Below are positions 1-10,379 of a stretch of 24,787 nucleotides of DNA, piece by piece (position 1 is the first letter of the stretch; each line of letters starts with the position of its first letter). The stretch is taken from positions 8,746 to 33,532 of the forward strand of contig FLMG01002763.1 of assembly GCA_900088475.1 (NCBI GenBank), in the 5' to 3' direction. The position numbers and the translations under genes are program-made. A model generated the notes under the pieces. It saw only the letters and a list, made by a program, of their open reading frames with translations. It had not been told where the DNA came from and searched no databases. The DNA comes from Hyphochytrium catenoides (taxonomy: Eukaryota > Sar > Hyphochytriomycetes > Hyphochytriales > Hyphochytriaceae).

Positions 1-44
1 CTCTCTCACACACACACACACAAAATTTCCCTCTCTCTCTCTCA
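1..44. repeat. (CA)n and (CT)n simple repeats at the window edge
   Basis: A short CA dinucleotide run (about 6-22) is followed after a small AT-rich spacer by a CT run (about 31-43). These are ordinary microsatellites, like the many others in this window. Confidence 0.9.
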
Positions 45-428
45 TGTCTCTGTCTCGTTCTCCCAAGTCTCCCCCAGGAGCGATCATGGTACGCAAAATA
101 TGTTTATTTACGTGGGGGTATTCGAAACTTACAAAGGTTTCATTTTTGAAGCTTTTAACCGGTAGTGTAAACTTATGGAAGCTGGGTTTATTTCGCTTCG
201 GATTTACTGCACCAGAAGCAATCAGATATGGAGGAATATCTTTGGGCCTACAGTACAGACAGCCCTCGCTATACTGATGACAAGAGAGGATTATGTTCAA
301 GGCAGAACTGAGCAAGCGCAGACGAAAAAGAGGAGAAAAGGAGTTTTTTTGATCTCCGCCAACAATAAAAGCGGACAGAAGAGAGACAGACGCTTCATGC
401 GAGACAGAGTGTGAGACAGAGCAGCGCT

Positions 429-434
429 TATATA
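429..434 (+). promoter_or_regulatory. Possible TATA box upstream of the SAPS gene
   Basis: TATATA in a purine-rich neighbourhood, on the strand of the SAPS gene. It is far from the start codon (965), so it would need a leader of about 500 nt, possibly containing an intron. This is a motif match only; no transcription start is visible. Confidence 0.2.
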
Positions 435-778
435 GTCCATCGAACACCTGAGCAGCACAACCGAGAGAGCAAACGAGAGACAACATTCGAGCAAAATAGA
501 GGTCGGAGAGAGCACAGAAAAGCTCTGTCTCAAGCTTCATCGGTCACTGAAGTCTGGTGCACGGATTTCTGCAGCTTTCTCGTTGTTAGATTGGACCAGC
601 TCTGAGACGCGAAGAGGCTAGAAGCCAGTCCTTTGGCTGTGATCCCTCAATGCTTGTTGGGGTATATCGTTGAGGAGAGTAAGGAGGAGGTGGAGTGGAA
701 CAAGCCTCGTTCCCACGAACCAGCTTCTACATTAGCTTGACTGGTAAGCTCTGAGTTCTCATTGTACAATATTTTAGC

Positions 779-922
779 ATGGACTTTCGCACCTCCGATG
801 TTACATTGTTGTCTTACCTCCTGCCCTCATGTTGCTCTGGAAAATGTAGCCACCACCAATACAATCACCTACCGAATCCATCTAAGGCCAAGCATACCTC
901 ACGTCTGACATCGAAGCACTAG
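779..922 (+). other. Upstream ORF candidate ahead of the SAPS gene
   Basis: ATG at 779 opens 47 codons ending in TAG at 920-922, 43 nt before the SAPS ATG and in the same frame. If the transcript includes it, scanning ribosomes would meet it first and SAPS translation would depend on reinitiation or leaky scanning. The ATG follows an AG that could be a splice acceptor, so it may also be created or removed by splicing. The peptide resembles nothing I recognise. Confidence 0.25.
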
Positions 923-964
923 CCCACGTCCGAGAGGAAACAACCTCATCATAAATCCTCAACG

Positions 965-3900
965 ATGTCGTTCTTTAGCAGCGGCATGGGTGACGGCGGA
1001 TTTGGAAATGCCGCCATATGGTCGCAGGGCGTGGCTATGTTTGCCATTGAGAGGTAGGGAAAGCCTCGCTTCACTTGTGTCGTCCTCCCTAAGCTGACCC
1101 CTAATATCCTCCTCCTCGGATGAATCATGCTTCCAGCCCAGTAAATGATCTGCTCGCCAAAGATGACGTTACCCTAGAGCAACTTTTAGAGGAAGATGAA
1201 CTTCTCCAAGAGGTCAAGTCCATGAATCCCAAGCTGCTAGACTTGTAAGGCGTTCGTGATCTATAGAGGAGAACCTTCACTTCAACCTCTTGTTGCGCCT
1301 TACTTTCTTCTCTCTGTCTCTGTCTCTGTCTTTCTTTCTCTTTCTCTCTTCCACTCTGCTCTCCTTCTGTCATCCTCTTTGCTCTTTGAGCTCACTAGCC
1401 CTGCTGTCGAGTTCTGTCCTTTCCTTACCCCCATCGGCTCTTCAACTCTTCTTTTCACAGCTTCGGAAAGGTAGAGAATGTGAGGAAGATGGTAGAGTAC
1501 ATCACAGTGCCTTTCAAGCCTGAAGACACAGACAATAGGAAGTTCAGGTATGAAGCTCTCACCTTCAGTTGCTCTGTCCTCAAGCATCTCGTCCCTCTCT
1601 TTGTGCGTTTCTTGTCTTCCTTTCCTTTTCGCGTGGTCTCTCGACGTCCCCTGCCACGGCATCCTCTCTGTCTGGGCACATTGAGCAGCTCCTTTCCCCG
1701 TGTCCTTAAACTTCGTTCTTGTCCCCTCTCTCTTTTCGACGCTTTAGATACCCCTACATGGCCTGCGAGGTCATCTGCTGCGATATATCACAAGTCACAG
1801 ATGCTGTGGCAGAGGGAGAAAACGGATCACTCCTCGACCAGCTTTTCTCCATTCTTGACCTGCCGCCTCCTCTCGACCCACATCTTGCAGGCTACGTTGA
1901 CAAGGTATTGCTGACCTAGTTGATGGTGCTCATGTCTTATGAATACGTGTCAATCATGTCGAAGGGTCCATGCGTCACCTTCCTGACGGCCGTCTATATC
2001 AGTGATTATAGTAGTTGGCTCGTGGCCGCCTAGCGGTAAACTATTGCTTCGATCTTTGCTCGGCCGATTTTGTCTGACTTCAATTCTTGCCCGTCTCTTG
2101 TCTCTTCAGGTCTGTACCCTTCTACTGCAGAGGCGTCCAGATCCGTTGACAAAGTATCTGAACTCGCGAGGGATAGAGCTCTTTCATCGTTTCATGAAGC
2201 ACTTGGACTCCTTCTCTATTGCCCAGCTCACCAAAAAGCTTTTGCAGCCTCCAGGTAAGCTCAGCGCGGTGATGTTCTGCATTTTGGAACTAGTGGTTCA
2301 CATCGAGGGATTCCTTACTCGATGTGATCTCTAGCTAGTATGGCATGTCTGAGATACTTTGTCATCCTTTGGTTCACTGCAGGCTTTCAAGATGAATCGA
2401 TGGGGATGCCCTTAGGAATGATGGGAGGAATGGGCGAAGGGTAAGGCAGTCGACTCTGTTGTCCTCACTCTATCCCCCATTTACATCATCTGACACGGTG
2501 CCTCCCCAATCCCTGATGGCTGGACATCTCGCGCTGCCTGTTCTTGCCTTAGCATGGGTATGAGCCTTGCCAACCTCAATTCACCTTCCATGCCCACCAG
2601 CCCTATCCATGTTTCATGGCATGATGATCCCGCCATTATCGACAGTCTGGTCGCGCTTATTCAGGTGGGCGTACTTCCTTACGTACTCCTTTTTTGCCCT
2701 ACTTGTCCACGCCCGTCCTGACGATCGTGTTTCGTCTCTATAAGGTCAAGGATGAAGAAGGAAATATCCTTCGGTCAGATGTCCATGATAATGCCTCTGA
2801 AGTAAGTGCCCTTCTCATTTTGCCTCACCATTGCGCTTGTACAGTCAGTCGACGTTACATCTCACACGGCTCCTTCTGGCCCTCCGTTGCGTAGATTATT
2901 GTGGAAATAGTTCAGCACTCTGGTCGACCTTGTCATCTTGACCCCGACAACGCACACGATAATCAGACGGGGCTTATGTCTCACCTGCTGAGAGAAGAAA
3001 CGCTGGATGGTATTTTGAATGCTGCCCTCCCCCTGACTCCTTTGGAGCAAGGGCAGAGCAGCTCCTCTGTCGTAGCGGGACTGACAGTCTTGGTATGGAC
3101 AGTAATTCAAAACCTGACACATCACGTTATTGTATTGCAGCTCATACCATTAACACTATGCCGGATGCTGCTTTTTTTTTTTTTCTCCACTTATGATGGG
3201 AGACAATGTGCCTAAGCAAGCGGAGAAATGGCTTAGCTTAGCTTACAGATGCTTGTCCCTCTGAGTCCTGTCAAAATAACCAGCACCTGCGAATATAAGG
3301 GCCTGAATGGAACTTCTCACAGTCCGTTTGTCCCTTACTTCTATCACAGGCTGCAGTTCTTTCGATATATGTCAACACACACTATATGAACCAGCCTAGT
3401 GAGGAAACGGTGCCACGGGCGATAGAGATGACGTTAGAAAGGATTCCTCGCGTGTGCGAAGAGCTCAAGAACGCGGATTGTGGAAGTGTTCGGAATCAGT
3501 TGCACGAGGAGAAGCCTCGATTAGGCATAATGAGGCTGAAGGTAAGAACGTAGGCCCCATGGGTGCGCATGTTGACCCCTTCTTTGACCCTGGCCCCGAC
3601 ATCTGGCGTTTTCTGTCATTTCCCACAATCCGAGCTATTCTGAAGGCTGACATGTAGCGTTGCTCTCTTCTGTCTCTCCGCTGGTGTCCTTTCGATTGAG
3701 ACCGCTTGTCTGCTCTCAAAGAATATTTGCATCCCTGACTTCGCGTGTTTACTAACAACATCGTCCCTATGACCCTTCATCATTCAGCTGGTGTATCTTA
3801 TTGGCCTGCTTCTGAACTGCAAACTACATCGGATAGACGAGGTCATTAGCAAGGAGGTAAGCGAAGGGATACAAGGAAGAAGGATGGAGTATTTTGGCTC

Positions 3901-6160
3901 GTATGGCCTTTTCCATTGGCGGTGGAAGGCCTAAGCCTCTCTCTTGCGTATGCGCATATTGCGTTGACTGACTCTTTCTTGCTAGAGAGCCTTGGACATT
4001 TGCCTGGACCTGTTCTTTCAGTTTCCGTGGGCGAACATGCTCCACTCTTACATCGAAGGGATCTGCGCCACTGTCGTTGAAAGCACAAGCGAGGTTCTGC
4101 TACGCTCTCTCTTCACCGACGCCAAACTCTTTCAGCGCATCCTTGACGCTTATAAAGAAAATGAGGTGGGGATGAATGTGGCAAAACATTGCTGCTGTTA
4201 TACTCGCTTTCTACTCTCTCCCCGCTTCAGATCGTCTTATCTTCTATTTCAGCGGTCTTGGCATTAGTCAATCGTCACAAGTGGCTTGTTTTGCTGCCCT
4301 TTGACTTGCACTCATGGTTCTGCCCATTTGCGGTTCACCCAGATCTGATATTGGTTGCTGCAGGAGTTGAAAGCGAAAGAGGAGCCATTCCTGAAGGGTT
4401 ACATGGGGCACCTTCACAGGATTGCCAGGATTCTTCAGGATGGGGTTGAGGACTCTAGGATGTCTAGCGATGAGATTAGGTCTGTGAGCCTCTCATCCAC
4501 GTCCTGCCTGATTCGAACGGCGTCCAGGCCACCTTCCCCTTCGGTTCTTATTGGTCTACTCTCTCTCCCGACCTCTTTATGCCATATCTTGAGCAGTGCT
4601 CTTCCGTCGGTGCCACCTCCTGCCTTATGTATGTATTTTGCAATGCTTCTGAAGATGGCTTCCTGCTATCTTTTTGGGCTCTGATAACTCAATTCATCTC
4701 TTTCCCAATCCTCTTTTGATGTAGGCGAGAGAGCTATACATCGGATGACCTTCTTGCTGTCATGCAAAGTGATCCGAAGTGGGAAGACTGGCAACAGTTC
4801 GTAAAGACTACCCTACAGGAAGTAGAGCTAGTAGAGAGTACTCCCATAGGTGGGCCAGACCCTGCAGCCATGGGCGACTCTTTTGGCTATGGGAATGGGA
4901 TGAGAGGAGATGGATTGGATCCTAATGACTTCACGGTACGAGTGGATACACATGATAGAGGCAGTAGGATAGACGTGATAGAGGCACCAGGAGGAAGAGG
5001 CGGAGGAATGAGAGGTAGAGGGACCAATAGATGTAATAGTGCTTCATAGACGGGGAGTTGGTCACGAAGAGGAAAGGAGAAAGGGAAGAACGACCCTAAA
5101 GAGAGACTTGGGCATACCATGCCTTGTCCTAAGGAACCTTCCTCTCTGTCGTCAAAGCTCATGATATGCCGTATCTCCATCACTTACCATTTCGTCATTT
5201 CGTTGTCCTTCCATCTCGCTTAGGAGCCGGAGGTTGATCATTTTTTTGCCGAGGAGATGAACAAAGCTGAAGAATTTGGCTTCAGGCCTCGCATTCCGTC
5301 GGAGGTTCGGAACAGAGCACTAGCTTGCACGATGTCTCCCTGTCTTTTCTGGTTTACCTCTTAGAGGTCTACCCTTCTCTGTTGCTCTACCTCTATTTCT
5401 TTGGATATTACGCTCTATCAAAAGATGCCCTATATCTTTGTGTCTGTTAATAGTCACTCTGCGCCTCTTTCAGGACGAGGTGGATACAGGCATTAGCTTC
5501 GCATCTGCTGCGGGCAGTGATCACAGAGGCCTGGGAGAAGGGAAGAAGGATGATACTGATGGATTTGATACCAAGGCGTTCGAGGCCTTTGACTCAGATC
5601 TTCCCACCTTACAGACTGGGACATCTTCCTCTTGGTCACCTTTCGATGACACACCGAACGCAGGATCGCCTGTGAATGCTAGGTAAATGATCTATTGTTT
5701 TGAAGCAAGAGACTGTTAGTTTCTTCAAAAAGAGTCAAAGTTTATCCCACACAGTTGCGTCTCAGTTTTACTCTTTCTCACCGTTGAGTTGAGCCTTCAG
5801 GACTCTAACTTACTTACCTGGTTCTTTCCTGCCTGCATCCACCATCGCTGTTTTGTCTGCCCCGCCATGACTTCCCTCTCTGTTACATTTAGTGGCGGAG
5901 GGGGAGGATTCAACTCCTTTTCACCTTTCAATCCCTTCGAAGACTCGGCCTCTGGGCAGGCTGCTTCGCCATCTCCTCCTACTTCTACCGAAGATCTCAA
6001 CAATATGTTCTCGAACTTTGAATCCTCTGTGAGAATAAGCGAGAACGCTGCTCCAACCCAAGAAGCTGCAACAAAGGAGGGCGAGAGTGCTCCATCACCC
6101 CCTGCAGCCCCATCTTCCTTGGCCTCAACCTCTCCACCAACGCCACCTTCTTCTACATGA
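965..6160 (+). CDS. SAPS-domain protein, regulatory subunit of PP6/Sit4-type phosphatase
   Basis: Rebuilt from 17 exons: 965-1053, 1137-1244, 1461-1547, 1748-1904, 2110-2254, 2383-2440, 2553-2664, 2745-2801, 2895-3092, 3350-3541, 3788-3856, 3986-4165, 4364-4479, 4725-4935, 5224-5304, 5474-5682, 5893-6160. These join in frame to 778 aa ending in TGA. SAPS hallmarks appear in order: NPKLLDFFGK (about 60-70), RYPYMACEVICCD (about 95-107), LLDQLFSILDLPPPLDPHLAGY, KPRLGIMRLK (about 392-401), CLDLFFQFPW and GYMGHLHRIA (about 490-505). In yeast and animals SAPS proteins bind the Sit4/PP6 catalytic subunit and set its targets in cell-cycle and stress signalling; that role is inferred by family. A Met/Gly-rich insert lies at about 196-220. 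The tail is acidic and low-complexity, with an NPFED motif at about 703-707. The start is the first ATG after an in-frame TAG at 920. Weak donors are GTTCGG after 5304 and GTCTGT after 4479, so those junctions are least certain. Confidence 0.88.
3093..3349 (+). repeat. SAPS intron with a T13 run and three GCTTA repeats
   Basis: Inside the intron after 3092, a run of 13 T (3172-3184) is followed by three tandem GCTTA units (3231-3245). Both are simple repeats in non-coding sequence. The T run sits mid-intron, too far from the acceptor at 3348-3349 to be its polypyrimidine tract. Confidence 0.7.
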
Positions 6161-6406
6161 GAGCAAATGGCAGACCACAGCGTTGTATCGTGTACAGAGA
6201 ACCCGAAATGAAGCTGTAAGAAGATGGATCAGCTCGCTGCGCGAGAGAGGCTCGCGAGAATACAAAGGAGTAGAACCTTAGGCAACCGAGGAGATAGCCA
6301 GCAGAAAGCTTGCTTTTCAAGGGAAGCCTGCCCTTGGAAACTTTGTTTTTGAACTGATAGTCAAGACCGCGTTGGTGCTGTTCTTACCTTATCCTTTCTT
6401 GCTCAA

Positions 6407-6420
6407 GAGTATTGATACTC
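6407..6420. repeat. Perfect short palindrome (GAGTAT-TG-ATACTC)
   Basis: Six-base arms around a TG centre, about 250 nt downstream of the SAPS stop codon. It could form a small hairpin in the 3' UTR or be a dyad protein site. Its arm contains TACTC, which recurs in the cluster at 7882-8091. Confidence 0.6.
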
Positions 6421-7881
6421 AATCCTTCCCTATGTAAGAAGAAGCAAATTGTTTGTCCCACACTTAGTGCTTCCCTTCTCTCCACCCAAAGAACGTGGCG
6501 CACGAAGACGCCAAGGGAACGGCGATGTTTAGCGAAAAAACAGAGCGCTGTCCGATCGAAGAGACCACCAACAAGAAAGCGGCAATGGCGGTGGCGTCAC
6601 CTTTACTCCTCCTTCACCTCTTCCGTTTGTGTTGCATCTGTCTAAAGCTCAGGGCCTTCTCCGTATCTTCCGACTGTCTCTATATCCTTTGAACTGTCCC
6701 GAACTGCATAGGAAGGAAGGCAAAGACAGAAGAAGACATAGCTGTCAGAACGGACGAAAGTCGTTGGGCTATACCTCCAATCCTGTCACTGCCATTTCGC
6801 CCACTGACACATGGGGTGATAAGTCTGACTCCATCGTTTTCAGCAGATGACATTGAACAGAGGACATTGAAAAGGAGTTGATGTTCTCTCCGTATAAGGC
6901 ATAGAGTATGATGATGTAAGGCACCGCCATCGGCCACCCACTGACAGCTAAACCGAATAGTTAATGAAGGACGATTATTCCCATTTCCTCTTCTTCTTGC
7001 TTGCTACTATCAGATAACAGTCATCATTCCAAGAAGCATGAAGCAGCGGGAAAGCTTTTCTTGTCATAGTTGCTCTTACGATGACACCTCGCTGACCTTC
7101 AGCCCCGCATTTTCTGATAGCAACAGCCGTTCTCACTGGTCACAGTTATACTACTCTTATTCAGTTTGCCTGTCAGCTAGCGCAGATAACGGCGACATCA
7201 TCATGATATGCTCATCCATCATCCCTACTTCTCCGTTCTTGTGCCATCATCACCGCTTGTACTCATGAGAATTGCGTGGCGGTCGGTAGTAGTGGTCGTG
7301 CTATCATGCTTAGGATCATACCCGCCAGCAACCATGAAGGAAAGGTGGGCGGATACTAAGGGGATCATACTCATTCTTGCTCGTCATTGAATGACCACGA
7401 TGTACAAAAGAAAGTGATGGCAGGAGAAAGACAAAGTAAGAAGAGCCCACCACTATGAAAGGAGGAAGAGACATGACGCAGCTGTATGAAGACGAACGAG
7501 GATATCATTACGGTGACGACCGACGATATCTCATCGAATGGTCAGTGGTGGTCGCACTCTCCAGTCTCTTCGTTTTTGATCCTTGCACCGAACCTCATAC
7601 CGCCGACGGACACCGAACGACAGGCGGAAGTCAATCAACAAATAACAGTAGTCGTGTCGTTCTTCTTCTTGCAGCCTGTCATCCTGCTAGCATTGTCGTC
7701 AATCTTCATCACCCCATGATTAATAAAGCTAGCCGCAGATCATTCTCTTCTTTGACTTCTAGCACTAGTGTACGCAGTCGGTGTCTTAGAAGACCGCCAC
7801 GTGCTACTGTGCTACTCGTACGGTCAATATATTGAACCCTACAGCCAACAACCACTGACCTCCTGTTATCCTTCCGGCGGG

Positions 7882-8091
7882 TACTCATCAGGTTAACTTA
7901 TAGCTTAACTACTCATCAGTTCATGGCCTACTCATCAACTCATGGCCTACTCATTACTCTCCTCATAGCAGACTCATCCTAGAAGAGCCTGAATAGTACT
8001 CATGGCATGAGAAGCTTGAAGGCAAAGATGTATGAACCCACTGGAGTCTCGCATACTCATAGAGGAGGCTCTAGGAGGAAGCAGTACTCAT
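7882..8091 (+). repeat. Cluster of seven TACTCAT motifs
   Basis: TACTCAT occurs at 7882, 7910, 7929, 7948, 7997, 8054 and 8085, all in the same orientation, with further copies at 7260 and 7368. Two of them lie in a 19-nt-period near-tandem duplication sharing CATGGCCTACTCAT (7922-7935 and 7941-7954), while the rest are irregularly spaced. The complement, ATGAGTA, resembles a bZIP-type half-site, but that is only a resemblance. The cluster sits just past the 3' end of the oxidoreductase gene. Confidence 0.8.
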
Positions 8092-8330
8092 AGAACATGA
8101 GAGTTACACGAGTAACCAGCCATGTTCAAAACGCATGCGTATGACCCTCATCCTGCAAGTATTGCCCCACATTAGCGCTAGTTCCCTTCCCTATGCTTTC
8201 TGGTTCCGAGGAGGGTCCAGCTTGCCTCATTGCAATATTATTGAATCTCCTTACCCAGCCAAACAAAACTTTACGATGTTAGGCCAATCTCCTACCTGTT
8301 GCCTTTCTGGCCTTCTTGGTATTAACCCAC

Positions 8331-8400
8331 TCTTCTCTCTCTCTCTCTCACTTGTTCTCTCTTCCGTTCTCTCTCGCTCTCACTCTCTCTCTCTCTCTGT
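8331..8400 (+). repeat. CT-rich tract downstream of the oxidoreductase gene
   Basis: Imperfect (CT)n with interspersed TGTT and GCTC. It lies beyond the stop codon of the minus-strand oxidoreductase and so appears as GA-rich in that transcript if included in its 3' UTR. Confidence 0.85.
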
Positions 8401-8481
8401 CTTTGAGAAGTGTCTTAGTGTGTGCGTCTGTCACCCACGTTGGCTCTCTGTCTCATTGTCTGTTCATCCTTTCACGAACTT

Positions 8482-9274
8482 CTACCTCTGAATCTTTTTC
8501 CACTCTCCGCCAGCCTGACTGGACGCTCGGCACGCGTCGATGACGGCTTGGACTTTCACTCCGTCAACAATGTTAGCAGCTACAGCGACGGCAGCCAGAT
8601 CTTTCTTGGGGCCAAATGCTTCCTGAAGGGCCACTGCCATCAAAGAAGTGCCGTAGGGGAAAGGATTCTCCGCTATGGCCTTGGTATGGGCGATCACTCT
8701 TCTCTCTGCGTCTGTGCAAGTCATCTCTCCCGTCCTGGGATCATAGACAATGCTTCCTCTCTCTCCTGCAATGAGGAGGTGATGAGTCTTTACATCTCCT
8801 TGGGTTACGCAGCTGGCAATGAGAGAGACAGGAATGTCTCCAGTCATTCGGAAGAGAGCCTGGAAGAAGAAGTCGCTAGTCACAGGCTTCTCTTCTCCTG
8901 TTTCATCAGGCGCTCGGAGAGAGAAATTTCTAAGGTCCGCCGAGACAGAGGTAAAGTCCTCTCTTAGCACAAAGCGAAGAAGATCGAAGCAGTGGGAGCC
9001 CAGGGCGCCTAGGAGCCCTCCTCCCTGTGCCTTGTCACACCACCAGTTCCACTTCAAAGTGGAATTAGGGCGAGAAGAGCAGTAGTTCCAGGTCACAAAG
9101 CGGACCTGACGGGATAGAGAAGAGAGAAGAGCCAGTAGAAGACGTGAGAGAGAAGAGCTGGTCAGGCTTCACTGCCAAGCAAGGGAAGGCAATGGGAACA
9201 GGAGACCCGAGGCGTATCAGAAGAGAGTGGGGGATGCGGAAAGCATAGAGAAAGCAAACGAAAGGGTAGCGCAT

Positions 9275-9305
<31 letters not shown>

Positions 9306-10345
9306 AAGAGTATAAAAAGTCTGGGCAGGTGCCTCTCTCCAACCCCATGGAACAGAGGCGTACCGAGGAGCAGCGACCAATGGCTAGCTAGACTGGGGCC
9401 ATCGCCTTCTCTCCCTATCTTTCTTTCTCTCTTTTGTCTGGTTCTTACCTTTCCGATCGTGCCCTCCGCAATCAGGTTCCTCATTCTCAGCACCGCAGGC
9501 GTGAACCGCAGCTCATGGTCAATAAGACAAAGTTTTGAACTCGCACTCGCAGCTTTCTCCATTCTCTCAGCCTCTTCCAGGTTAAAAGCTGTGGGCTTGT
9601 CACACAAGACGTGCTTTCCGCTCTGTAGGGCGAAGATAGTCATCTCTGCGTGGAGATACGGGGGAGAGACAACGCTCACGAGATCCACTAGTGAGAGGAA
9701 GAGAGAAGAGAGAAGAGAAAAGCCTGTTGTCAGAAAGAATGGAAAATGGCGCCAGGAGGAAGGGGAGAATGGCAGGAGAGAGACAGTAGCAGAAGTGTCG
9801 TAGCAGGGAAAGAGGAGTCAAGCAAAGGAATATATGAGAAAAGGAGATAGACACGATTGTGAAGGCTCAGGGTAAGAGAAGAGCAAGGCAGGGAAGGGCT
9901 GCCAAAAGAGAGTCATGAGTAAGTCAAAAGAAAGAAGGAAGAAAATGAAGAGAGGAAGAGAGAGAGAGAGAAAGAGAGGGAAGGCGAGGGAAATGGGAAT
10001 TAGAGCCAGAGAGAGAGGCAAAAGAGAAAAAGAAGAGAAAGAAGCTAGCAGAAAGAAGAATGACTTTGTGCGAAAGAGGCACTTTCAGAGCCCAAAGGAG
10101 GTGAGCGGAGATGTAAGAGAGAGGGACATCGTACCTTCCGGGCACAGGCAGAGCGCCTTATAGTCTGAAAAGGCATGCTTAATCTTGTGCTAAACGGACA
10201 CAGAAGAGAGAGAGACAGCAGAGGCGAGGGTGAGTGGGGACAAGATTTTTCTTTTTTTGGAAGAGATCCGTAGTGGTAGTTCCAAACGACAAGAAGGAGG
10301 GAGAGGGACACTCAAATAAGGCCAAAGATGGAAGGAGACTGCAGA

Positions 10346-10379
<34 letters not shown>

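Larger units (their letters stand above)
1..964. other. 5' flank and probable leader of the SAPS gene; no supportable gene
   Basis: No open frame here resembles a known protein. An AATAAA hexamer near 364-369 could belong to a plus-strand gene lying to the left, but nothing else supports one. A TATATA stretch at 429-434 is a possible core promoter, though about 530 nt from the start codon. A donor-like GTAAGC at 744 could mark a leader intron. An upstream ATG at 779 opens a 47-codon frame that ends in TAG at 920-922. That frame is the same as the SAPS frame, so the stop rules out an upstream start unless the segment is spliced out. Confidence 0.5.
6161..8481. other. Convergent intergenic gap; no supportable gene
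   Basis: This 2.3-kb stretch lies between the 3' ends of the SAPS gene (plus) and the oxidoreductase (minus), so it should hold both 3' UTRs and terminators. The longest ATG frame (7455-7835, 126 codons, plus) has no recognisable domain and overlaps other frames of similar quality, so I do not call it. Local structure includes a CAAGGG/CCCTTG inverted repeat near 6319-6337, a 14-nt palindrome at 6407-6420, an AATAAA near 7724, the TACTCAT cluster (7882-8091) and a CT-rich tract (8331-8400). A non-coding RNA gene cannot be excluded by eye. Confidence 0.55.

Noticed and set aside
4500-4530. Sequence resembling a minus-strand tRNA T-loop (GTTCGAATC) in a SAPS intron
   Set aside because: The flanking bases do not form a T-stem and no acceptor or anticodon arm could be built.
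7455-7835. 126-codon plus-strand ATG frame in the convergent gap
   Set aside because: No recognisable domain and no splice partners; a second overlapping frame is almost as long, as expected by chance in sequence of this composition.
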